DNA of 64,000 bases from Cladopsammia gracilis. Taxonomy: Eukaryota > Cnidaria > Anthozoa > Scleractinia > Dendrophylliidae. Shown one piece after another: positions 24,901-36,900 of this stretch. Under the pieces are notes generated by a model. The model searched no databases and had not been told where the DNA came from. It saw nothing but the letters and a program-made list of their open reading frames with translations. The position numbers were made by a program, and so were the translations under genes. The stretch's first letter is position 1. Each line of letters starts with the position of its first letter. The stretch lies in contig JAJGOT010000211.1 of the NCBI GenBank assembly GCA_022457155.1, forward strand, positions 865,501 to 929,500, written 5' to 3'.

Positions 24901-27900
24901 AGGTAGAGATCAGTGATGACTGCCTTTACATCTGAATTTTGGTGATAATACCAAAGGCTTGGAGGTGAAATTTAAGCTGGTCTTGTGTAAACTGGTAAGG
25001 TAGAGATCAGTGATGACTGCCTTTACATCTGAGTCTTACTGATAATACCAAAGGCTTGGAGCTGAAATTTAAGCTGGTCTGATGTAAACTGGTAAGGTAA
25101 AGATCAGTGATGACTGCATTTATATGTACATCTGAATCTCAGTGATAATACCAAAGGCTTGGAGGTGAAATTTTAAGCTGGTCTGATGCAAACTGGTAAG
25201 GTAGAGATCAGTGATGACTGCCTTTACATCTGAATCTTAGTGATAATACTAAAGGCTTGGAGGCGAAATTTAAGCTGATCTGGTGTAAACTGGTAAGGTA
25301 CAGCTGTAGAGATCGATGACTGTCTTTACATCTGAGTCTTAGTCTGTGATAATACCAAAGGCTTGGAGGTGAAATTTAAGCTGGTCTGATTTAAACATAT
25401 TGATGCATAAATGTGTCCACGTGAATGCAAGCTCTGGGGCAGGGCAGTATATTTCTTTAATGAATAAAAAAATAAATAAATGGGAATTTCAGTGGAAATC
25501 CACTGGCTCTTACTTTCATTGTTTCCAAATCAAATTGAAATTTGAAAGTTGGTTTTTGTGCTGAAAGGAAAACCAGAAAACCAACAACACACTCAACCCA
25601 CAAACGACATTGCTTCCAGGATTCAAACCTGTGTACATTGGTGGGAGGCACTCAACCCACATACGGCATTGCTTCCAGGATTCAAACCTGTGTACATTGG
25701 TGGGAGGCACTCAACCCACATAGGGCATTGCTTCCAGGATTCATACCTGTGCACATTGGTGGGAGGCACTCAACCCACATAGGGCATTGCTTCTAGGATT
25801 CAAACCTGTGTACATTGGTGGGAGGCATTCAACCCACATACGGCATTGCTTCCAGGATTCAAACTCGTGCACATTGGTGGGAGGCACTCAACCCACATAG
25901 GGCATTCTTCCAGGATTCAAACCCGTGCACATTGGTGGGAGGCACTCAACCCACATACGGCATTGCTTCCAGGATTCATACCCGTGCACATTGGTGGGAG
26001 GCACTAAACCCACATACGGCATTGCTTCCAGGATTCAAACCCTTGCACATTGGTGGGAGGCACTCAACCCACATACGGCATTGCTTCCAGGATTCGTACC
26101 CGTGCACATTGGTGGGAGGCACTAAACCCACATACAGCATTGCTTCCAGGATTCAAACCCGTGCACATTGGTGGGAGGCACTCAACCCACATACGGTATT
26201 GCTTCCAGGATTCATACCCGTGCACATTGGTGGGAGGCACTCAACCCACATACGGCATTGCTTCCAGGATTCAAACCTGTGTACATTGGTGGGAGGCACT
26301 CAACCCACATAGGGCATTGCTTCCAGGATTCATACCTGTGCACATTGGTGGGAGGCACTCAACCCACATAGGGCATTGCTTCTAGGATTCAAACCTGTGT
26401 ACATTGGTGGGAGGCATTCAACCCACATACGGCATTGCTTCCAGGATTCAAACTCGTGCACATTGGTGGGAGGCACTCAACCCACATAGGGCATTCTTCC
26501 AGGATTCAAACCCGTGCACATTGGTGGGAGGCACTCAACCCACATACGGCATTGCTTCCAGGATTCATACCCGTGCACATTGGTGGGAGGCACTAAACCC
26601 ACATACGGCATTGCTTCCAGGATTCAAACCCTTGCACATTGGTGGGAGGCACTCAACCCACATACGGCATTGCTTCCAGGATTCATACCCGTGCACATTG
26701 GTGGGAGGCACTCAACCCACATAGGGCATTGCTTCCAGGATTCAAACCTGTGCACATTGGTGGGAGGCACTCAACCCACATACGGCATTGCTTCCAGGAT
26801 TCATACCCATGCACATTGGTGGGAGGCACTAAACCCACATACGGCATTGCTTCCAGGATTCAAACCCGTGCACATTGGTGGGAGGCACTCAACCCACATA
26901 CGGCATTGCTTCCAGGATTCATACCCGTGCACATTGGTGGGAGGCACTCAACCCACATATGGCATTGCTTCCAGGATTCATACCTGTGAACATTGGTGGG
27001 AGGCACTCAACTCACATATGGCATTGCTTCCAGGAATCATACCTGTGAACATTGGTGGGAGGCACTCAACCCACATACAGCATTGCTTCCAGGATTAATA
27101 CCTGTGCACATTGGTGGGAGGCACTCAACTTACATAGAGCATTGCCTCCAGGATTCATACCTGTGCACATTGGTGGGAGGCACTCAACCCACATACGGCA
27201 TTGCTTCCAGGATTCATACCTGTGAACATTGGTGGGAGGCGAGTGCTGTCACCACTATGGCACCATCCCTGCTCCACTATTATTATTAATTTTCTTGATT
27301 TGATCTTGAGTGTAAGGGTGAGACATCCTTGTTATTGAAACAGATACCCTACTTTGTATCATAGAAATGTCCAACAGAAAAGCTTCTTGCCAGTCAACAG
27401 TTAGTACGTCCACTGAGTCAGTCATCTACCCAGATGACAGAGTCAGAGAAGGGACGAACAACAAATAGAACACAAGAACTGCATATCAGGGCAAAATCAC
27501 AGATACATAAAGAAATGAGAAGTGAACTTCTTGGAGAAGGTGAGGATAAAAGGCTATTCACCAATGTTAAAATTTGAAAGTAAAACTACTGTAAGTAAGG
27601 ATTTGGCCTTAAAAGCAGAATTGCTTTTATATCAGCTCTATTTTAGCACAAATAGTGGCTATCATGTAAGGATTTAGTTCAGTATTCAGTTTTTTTTAGC
27701 AAAAGGCAAATCATAGTCAGCAAATCATATTAATATTCCAGCTCTGCAGACTGTAGTGAAAACAGCTGTGAGAAAGAAGTTGAAAAATTAAAACAACCAG
27801 CAACTAGATATAAATGAGCAAGAAGAATGAAAGCATACTTACTGCAATAGGACCCACATTGTTATCTGTGTGTGCCAACTTTTGCCAAAACTGCCAGGAC

Positions 27901-30900
27901 TTTAGCATCAAATTCAACATCAGTGAACCCCCAATAATTTTGACTCATTCAAGTTTGTTCCCAGTTAAATATACAATTAAACAACCTACTTCTACTCAAT
28001 TGGTATTACAATGAAAATTTTCCTTCTAATTCTATGCCACCATTTATACATAATTTTGCAAATTTTAAAGAGTATAATTTAATAAAACAAAATTTTGGCT
28101 GGACAAGGATTTTATCTCACAAACTTTCCCTGCTAATAAGTTTGAAAAAAACCTAATTATAGACCCTTGCTCTTCATTTCAGATAACAAGAGAGACACTC
28201 AAGGATTACGAAACAGGTGAATTGGCTTTATATAATAATTTATTAATCATTTTATTGTAAGCTGAGTACAGCCAAACCTCTGACAAGCGAGTGATTACTT
28301 GCTTGCTTTATTCTTCTGCTGGAATAAATGGTTCAATTGCTATGAAAACCTGCCCTCATCCACCCGGAAATGTAATTCTCTCGAAATTCCAATGCGACCT
28401 CATTGGCCCTGTCACACATAGACCACTTTGATAGTCAAGTGTTTGATGTTGCTCAGTCTCAAGCTGATTATCAAATACAGCTAAAATGAAGGAATAAAAT
28501 TGCCAAAATCTATGCTTCCAAACCACAGTTGTCATGCTTATTGTTTTCATTATTTATTGAAGAGTTTAAAGTGCCTATCACCCTTAAATACATATTTCAG
28601 AATCAACTCTACCTACATTGAATAGTTGAATAGTGAAATATTTCTTGTTTTGAATGTCGCGTTAATTAGCATTTTGTAAATTCAAATCTCTATAACTCAC
28701 AAACACGACGTTAAAAACAAGAAATATTTTACCATTTAACTATTTAATGTGCGTAGAGTTGATTCTGAAAATATGTATTTAAGGGTGATAGCACTTTAAG
28801 AAGTGCTTGTCAATGACAAATATTTAACTTTTTTTTTCAGATTAACAGGCAACAAGAAAGGTGATATGAAAGATGAAAGTATAGACACAGTGTTACAATA
28901 TCACCAGAACTTACAAGAGAACATAGCAGGGGAAATGATTAAAATGGCACAGAATCTAAAACATACATCAGTCATGGCCAGCAACATTATTAAAGAAGAC
29001 AACAAGGTATGGTGTTTCTTAATTTTTAATAATTAAAATTTTGTCATTACTAGTCCCGAGTGACCCTATATTTTCTAGTGTATACTGTAATATATACCTA
29101 ATTCCATAAAGGTTGCTTTGAGCATTGGGCGTTGAAGCTGTTTGGCAGTTACTCAAGCAAAGCATTGCATTGTGTTCCGTATGCCCAATTACCATTGAAT
29201 TAGGTATATATAGATTGGCTGAGCCTAACAGCGTCGCTCTCTGAACAGAAAGCCGAAGATAAGCTTACCGGTAACTAAGGTGAAAGGTCAAGCACAAGAA
29301 TAAAGATTGACGACCGGGCTATTTTTCAATTTTAGCAATTCTCAAAAATAGTATTACGCGACCATCAGCACATCGTCAGTACATTTAGACCGTACAAAAG
29401 TTCACAAAAAAACTTTTTCTTTGTCTAGAATAACTAGTACGACTACTTTCCGAATAAAATAAATTTGGTGCTTGTTAAAAATTGCCGAGAAACTAATTTG
29501 GAAATCAAAATTGCAAAATATACACAAACATATTTGCATAAGGCAACGCAAGTGAAGATAGAATTATAAAATGCAAGTCTTGTTTTGTTTACATAAAATT
29601 GCTTTTCCATCTATGTAATGAATGAACAAACACATAAAAATGGACAACACAATCTTCGAAAAATTTTATTCAAATCTCCATAAGTTTGTGTTTAAAAGCA
29701 AAACGCGTACCATTTATAGCGCATTCGAGCTGTTTTCGATGAAATTCAATAAATCGGTACAACTGAATTTATTAAGCACATTTTAAAGCGCTCCTATGAT
29801 CAAATTTTTGATTTTCATTTTTTTACATTTTCGTGTACTGATAGACTTTCTTACTCATCTTGCCAAATTTTAATCCATTACGAACATCAAAAGTTATTTT
29901 ATTTTAACATTCATTTCCGAGAATTTACGGCCGCCATTAAATCATCCTTGTTTCAAGGCTTGGTTGCGAATGGGAGAAAGTGTCGTCAAAGACTCAAACA
30001 TACCTCAAGGGTTGATATTATAATAACAATAAGTATTGAAAATCACGCGAAAAGCAACAAAAACTTCTGACTTGTTCTTTGGGCAATTTTTCATACTGAT
30101 TGTTATTATAACTGGCTTATAACTTAACTTATAACTGGCATTTTATTTTAAAGATGCCCCTTTTATTAACTATTTAAAAAAAACCCACATTGGCTGATTC
30201 CACATTACTAGAGACCTGTTCTTACAGTAGTAAGAGGAGTATTCTTTCAAGACCACCTCTATTTACTTTCCGTCATTTTTCTAATCTAAAAAAAGGTACT
30301 TTTTAAAGGCAATTTTATCTCAGGATTTTTTTTTTTTCACACAAAATCTAGTTCGTATCGTTTGCTCAGTCGTTCGCTAAGTCGTTCGCTCAGTCGTTCT
30401 CTTCGCTCACTCCTTTGCTCATTCCTTTGCTCACTCCTTCACTCACTCCACTCACTCGATTCAATATGATAAAAAAAAACCCTGAGATAAAATTGCCTTT
30501 AAAAAGTACTTTTTTTAGATTAGAAAAATGACGGAAAGTAAATAGAGATTGTCTTGAAAGAATACTCCTCTTACTACTATTTATATATTCTTGAAATCTA
30601 TATGCATTAATTTCTCAGTTTTCTTTTTATCTTTGTTTAAGATTGCCCCAAGATTCATATCTTATTATTAAAGGGTTTTTTCCCAGAAATCTATATGCAG
30701 ACTTTCTGTCAGTTTGTTTTGAGTGTGTTTAAGATTTAATGATTTTATACATGGATATTCTAGAAGTTGTAGTAGGAAATTAGAAAATGATTTTTAAAAA
30801 TAAAAAGGGCTTAAAGAAATGAAATATAGATATAGATAAGATTATGAAAGCAAACGAAAAACAAAACCAAATCATTATTTATGGTCAAAATCTTCTTACC

Positions 30901-33900
30901 AAAAGATTTCATGCTATTGATTTCTTGTTTGAAGAAGTTTTTGAAAGGTTTAAAAAATTTATGGAATTTGGAATTTCAGAAGAAAAAAGGAATAAAAGAA
31001 AAGGAAAATTATACCAAATTATCAGAAATGTAAATATAGAATTGGATGAACTTCCAGTTCTGAATTTTGATTATGATAATTCAGAATTATATGAAGAAAT
31101 TGATGCAATTTATGAATATGTACATTTTTGTGTATTTAGATATTCAGGTAAATTGTATGAATTTTTTATACTTCATGAACAAGATGAAGGATTTGATAGA
31201 TATGGAAATCGATGTAAAAAAGTAGTAAAAATTGTGGAGAAATTAATAGAAAGATTTCATTCAAAGATGAAAATATTTAAAGATGAATAAATATAAAATT
31301 TATTTAGGCTTTTTTTATGCTGAAATTTATAATTTTATCTATCTTTAAAATAAAATGTCATCTTATATTGAATATATGAAGAGTGGAAGAATGTATTCAA
31401 TATCTAAAAACTTATTTAATTAACCATACAATAAATTATAGACGTTTTTATGTTTAAAAAAGAATTGATGATGAATTTAATAATTTACAATTACTATTAA
31501 GAAAATTTGGTGAAGATAATAAATCATTATTTTTATCTAATAAATCTATTTTTTCACCACCAAATGAAGAAATTATTTCAGAATTAAATAGAAGAGAAAG
31601 ATTATTGGAAAATGATTTAGAAATTATATTTGTTAGATTAGTTGAATTTTTAAGATAATTTTTTATCTAAATTAATAATAAAGATGAAAACTTATTGTGT
31701 TAAAGAAAAAAAGAAAACAGAATGTTTACCAAATAGTGAAAAATATGAAAGAGCTAAGAATGGAAGATTGATGTTAAAATGTAAATGTGTTAATTGTGGA
31801 ATAATGAAAACTGCTTTTGTAAAAGAATCATCTGGAAAAGGTGTTTTAGATGTTCCATTAAAAGTAGCAAGAGCAGCTGAAACTATTACAAAGAAAGTAA
31901 TTCCATCAACAAAACCAGTATTTGATAAGTATTGGTCAGGAGATATTGCAAAATCAGCATTTGGAACTGATCATGGAATTTTATCAAAAAAAATTTGGAC
32001 ACGTCCTTCTGAAAGACATGATCCAACTTGTGATACTTTAACATATGATAAAAAGAAGAAAAAAGCAATCAAAGGCTCCTTAGAGCCAACCCGTGAATTT
32101 GAAATGCTAGCGTAACGCAATATTGCGGTAAGCTTATGTTTTCACTCTATCACGGTTCAATATATATATATTTTTTAAATTAAACGTAAGGATTTTTGAC
32201 AAACGCAAAAATAAAAATACAGTACACCACTTTCATAATGTTCAGTCCGAAGTAGAAAGAAAAAAAAAAGGAAAAAAAATCGGCCCGAGCGAGATTCGAA
32301 CCTGGACCTCTGGGCTGTAAGTCCGCAGTTTACACCACTCGACCAACGCGACCATCGTGACCACCGACTTGAGATGGGATAAATTTTATTACTTGAAGAT
32401 TGATAAGAATCAAAACGCGTGCCTCACTTGAAAATTCCTTTTAGATCGATTTTAACGTTGCATTAAAGACTCCAAATGCGAAACATCTTTAAGCTTATTG
32501 TTGTTTATATTCGTTTACACCAATTTAGTTATTGTTATCGCTGGATTCACGCTGTTCTTGTTACAAAACCCATTCGTAACAAAGCATTACGTCACTTAGT
32601 TTACAGCTGATGGAAGGAGTGAGCGAGTGAGTGACTTATTTGCATATCTGTCGCCGTTACCGATAACCCGTTCATTACGCATGCGCGTATGTTCACGGGT
32701 TAAAAATGGGTAATGGGGTATTGTGATTAAAAAAATTTAAATTTAAAAATAAAAATATTTACATATAATAAAAAGATGCAACTTACAAATCTCGAAAACT
32801 TTTCCGAAGAAAATCTAATTTTCTACGAACCAAAAGAATATAAAGTCAACAACTCCAAGATGAAATATCAAAGAATTAAAATTGAAACAAAAAATTCTGA
32901 TGGTAAAAAGGTTCTCTTGTTATTGAAACACCATTGCTTTTTAGTTTTGGTGTATCTGAGAGAAAGAATCAAGAAACTGAAGAATTAGTTGGATATACAA
33001 TTCCTGTTTGTTTGTGGTCAAAAGAAAAAGATCCAACAGAAGAGGAAACTAACTTTTTAAATACGACAGAAAATATTCAACAATATTGTTATAATCATAT
33101 TGAAGAAACAATCGGTGTTGAAAATTCACAAAACTTGTCTCAAATTTTATATTATAGAAAAGTAGAAGTTACTGATAAAAAAGGTAGAAAGAAAACAGCA
33201 ATTGATAAATCTGTTTCACCAGTTTTATATACAAAACTTATATATTCAGAAAAAAGTAAAAAGATTTTGTCTTTGTTTAAAACAAAAGGAAATAAAGATG
33301 TTAATCCATTTGATTATCTTAATCAATATTGTAAAGTAAAATTAGCTTTGATAATTGAGAGTATTTATATTTCAAAATTAGTGAAATCAATTCAAATAAA
33401 AGTTCATGAAGTTTATGTTAAACCATTAAAACCAAGAGAATCACTTTTAATGATAAAAGAAGAAAGTGAAGATGGTGAAGATAGTGAAGAAGAGAGTGAA
33501 AATGAATAAATATATTAGCCCTTTTAGGGCTTTTTTTTATGCCGCTCGAAACAATTTTTAATACTTCAATAGTATTAAAAATCTACCAAATCACTAAAAG
33601 GAATCCATGAATTAAATTTAATTGGATATCCACTCCATTTAACTAAAGCTAACTTTTTCTTATTATCTCGTTTCAATACTTTCTCAATTCTAAATGTTTC
33701 TTGTTTTGATTTTTGTAACTCTTGTTCATAAAAAGATCCTTTTACTTCTTCTTCCATTAAATCAATAATTTTATAGGTAATAGGTTATGTATTTAAAATT
33801 TCATTAACCACAAATACTTCCTCTGTCCAGTTTGGTGTATATCCTTTATCAAATACAGGTCTTTTATACATTGATATACGAACTTTGTCTCCAATCTTAA

Positions 33901-36900
33901 ATTTTACTTTTTCAGGTTTCAAATAAATTAAATCTGAATATAAATTAGCATAAACTTTTTCTTCATTTTCTCTTTTACTAGCTTTAATTGGAGTCATTTT
34001 AAGACTGGAATGTCTTGTTTTATTATAATCATTAACTAATTTATCAAGTTTATCCCAATAAATAGTATTATTATTTTTACTAAACATTTTAAACATTCTA
34101 TTTTTCATTGTTTTATTCCATCTTTCAACAATACTTGATTTTTCTTCATTTTCAGTGTGATATAATTTTATTTTATTCTTTTCTAGAAAAACCTTAAAAT
34201 GTTTACTAATAAAACCTTTATCTGTCCAAAGCATTACCGGCAAACGTTTACTTGACTTAAATATAATATCAAATGCTTTACTAACATTTTATGTTTTTTT
34301 ATTTTTCAAAGGTTCAATCCATCCATACTTACTAAAGATATCAATAACCATTAGTAAATATTTTATTCCTTTATTCTATTTACTAAACTTTTGCATTTCA
34401 ACTAAATCAGCAGCCCAGATTTCATCAATCTCATTTGATATTACAGTTCTCTTTGAAAAGTTTCTGGTGATTGGTTTATGTAACTCTTCGGCTAATTGTT
34501 GAGTCCAATCACTATTACTCAACGCCGTTTTACGTTTTTTGATTCTTTTTTTTTTTGACTTCTTAGGTAAACCCAAACCAACTTTTTGTTTAGTATTTAT
34601 TAAAAATCTTACTGTTTGACCCCATTTTGGCATTTCACCGTATGGAATCTGATCTAAAGATTTAACCATTTTCTTATCACATTCATGTTTATTTTTACCC
34701 ATATCATAACAGATATCATGATAAGCAGCAATTTCATCTATTTTATTATAAGGTTTTACTTTCCACTCTAATATTTCACCTGTTTCAGGATTATATCTTA
34801 ATTGTTCATTCAAAGGATTATAAGGTCCCATGTATTTATATGAACCTGGAGTCCAACCACCTTTTGGTTTTGGTAATTTTCCAATCATTTTATGAATATC
34901 AATTAATCCACCTTCTTTAGTTTGATTATTTTTTTTTTGGTTTTGTAGATTTAATTCCACTTTCTTTATTAGAAACAAATCTATATTTTTTTATTCCACA
35001 AGTTGCACAAGTACACCAAAACATGGATCTTCCATTTTTAGCAATTTGATAACTGTCTGGTTTAATACAATCTGTTTGTTTTTTTCTTTTACACAATACG
35101 ATTTCATTTATTATTAATATTATATATTTATTTTTGGTTTTGTAGATTTAATTCCACTTTCTTTATTAGAAACAAATCTATATTGTTTTATTCACAAGTT
35201 CTACAAGTACACCAAAACATGGATCTTCCATTTTTAGCAATTTGATAACCGTCTGGTTTAATACAATCTGTTTGTTTTTTTCTTTTACACAATACGATTT
35301 CATTTATTATTAATATTATATATTTATGAAAATAAAAAAGATGGATAATAGAGTAAAATTTATGGAGAATGAAATAAGAAATTTGAATGAAATGATAGAA
35401 TGTATATTAGATTATCTTGATATTACACGTGTTGATGAAGATAGAAGAGTATTGAAAATAATTGTTATAATTTTGAAAATAAAGAAAAAACTTAAAACAT
35501 TAAGAGGATTGATAAAAGGTAGTATTTCAATTTAATTTAATTTTTTATATAATTTATAAATAAACAAGAGGCTAAACATAGCCTATACTCATGCGCATGA
35601 GACTCTAAGACGAGTTTATTGAAGCTACCAATTTTTCTGTAGTCACTTTTAATATTTAATTTATTGATTCCTGATCAAACCCACACTAGTGTAATACTTC
35701 CCAAACGTTAACCGTGAATTATTTCTATTACATTGGGTTATTCCAGAAAGAATCCCCCCCCCCCCCACCGACGGATGGCAAGATTGTTTGACCCCTTCCC
35801 CCCCCCCCTCCCGCCTGGATTTCCAAGCCAAGAGATAGATAGATAGATAGATAGATAATCTTTATTTAAACACGGTAAAAATTCGTCAGCTAAAAATCAT
35901 TATAATACTTAACACAAAGCAATAAACTAATATTAAAAAATGTCTATATATGAAGAATTTAATTAAATAATAGAAAGCTGCTTTCCACGAATGCCGTGCC
36001 TTATAGTTCCTCTTTGAGAAGTCGTTTAAATTGCCCAAGGGACTCAGCTTTCCTTACATTATGAGAAAGGCTGTTCCAGAGCATGGCGCCACTATAACTG
36101 AAACTATTTTTATAATAGTTTGTGCGCTGCAATGGAACATTAAGTTTATCCTCAGAGTCCCTTAGGTTGTAACTAATTTCTCGCTTCTCAAATTTAGAAC
36201 TTAGATAGTTTGGAGCCAACCCGTGTAGAGACCTATAAACCATCGTAGCTCTTTGAATTTGTTGCTGGCAGGCAAGATTTTTCCATCCTAGGAGTTCTAA
36301 TAGGTTACCAGCATCTACGTCATAGTTTGAATAGGTCAAAACACTAGCTGCTCTGTTTTGTAGCTTTTGTAGTTTATTCTGCAGAGTTATCCCACAGTTT
36401 CCCCAAACAATGTTGCAGTAGTCGAAGTGTGGCTGTATCAATGCTTGATAAATTAAGTATAAGGTCGCTTGAGGAACGAGGTGCCTAATTCGTTTCATGG
36501 CCCCAATACCAGAAGCGACTTTCTTTGTGACTTTCTCGATGTGGTCACTCCAGCCAAGTTTGTCATTAATGGTCACCCCAAGTGATTTTGTGGTAGTGAC
36601 CCGGTTAACTTGAAGATCTTTAATTGCAAGTGCTGGGGAATCCGTGAGAGTACTTAGCCTCTGTCTAGATCCGATAAGCATAAATTCAGTTTTAGTCATA
36701 TTTAGAGTGAGTTTGTTTGCTTTCAGCCAATTGTAAACGTTTTCTAAATCTTGGTTTAGATATAATTGAATGTCGTCTGCATTATTACTTGTGTAAGTAA
36801 GGTGGGTATCGTCAGCATACATCCTCGGCTCGCAGTTTAAGAGACAATTTGGAAGATCGTTAATATATAACAGAAATAGTAGTGGTCCTAGGATCGTCCC

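Larger units (their letters stand above)
34939..35330. repeat. 197-bp tandem duplication of a zinc-ribbon gene start
   Basis: 34939-35135 and 35136-35330 are near identical. Each holds the first 60 or so codons of a minus-strand zinc-ribbon protein plus its AT-rich leader (attattaatattatatattt). They differ by a few substitutions and one or two base gaps. Confidence 0.85.

Noticed and set aside
21638..27245. Regular repeats that might suggest a CRISPR array
   Set aside because: Units are contiguous tandem copies without unique spacers and lie in an intron of an animal gene; they are minisatellites.
25542..27289. Long repetitive frames (up to 194 codons) with ARGs like [17 protein letters not shown]
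   Set aside because: They arise from a stop-free 59-bp minisatellite open in three frames within USE1 intron 3; no start context, domain or splice signal.
28356..28550. 64-codon minus frame in USE1 intron 5
   Set aside because: No domain, and it lies between correctly spliced USE1 exons next to a MITE.
32281..32355. A functional tRNA gene on the minus strand
   Set aside because: Box A and B are present, but the acceptor and T stems do not pair, so it is a tRNA-derived module.
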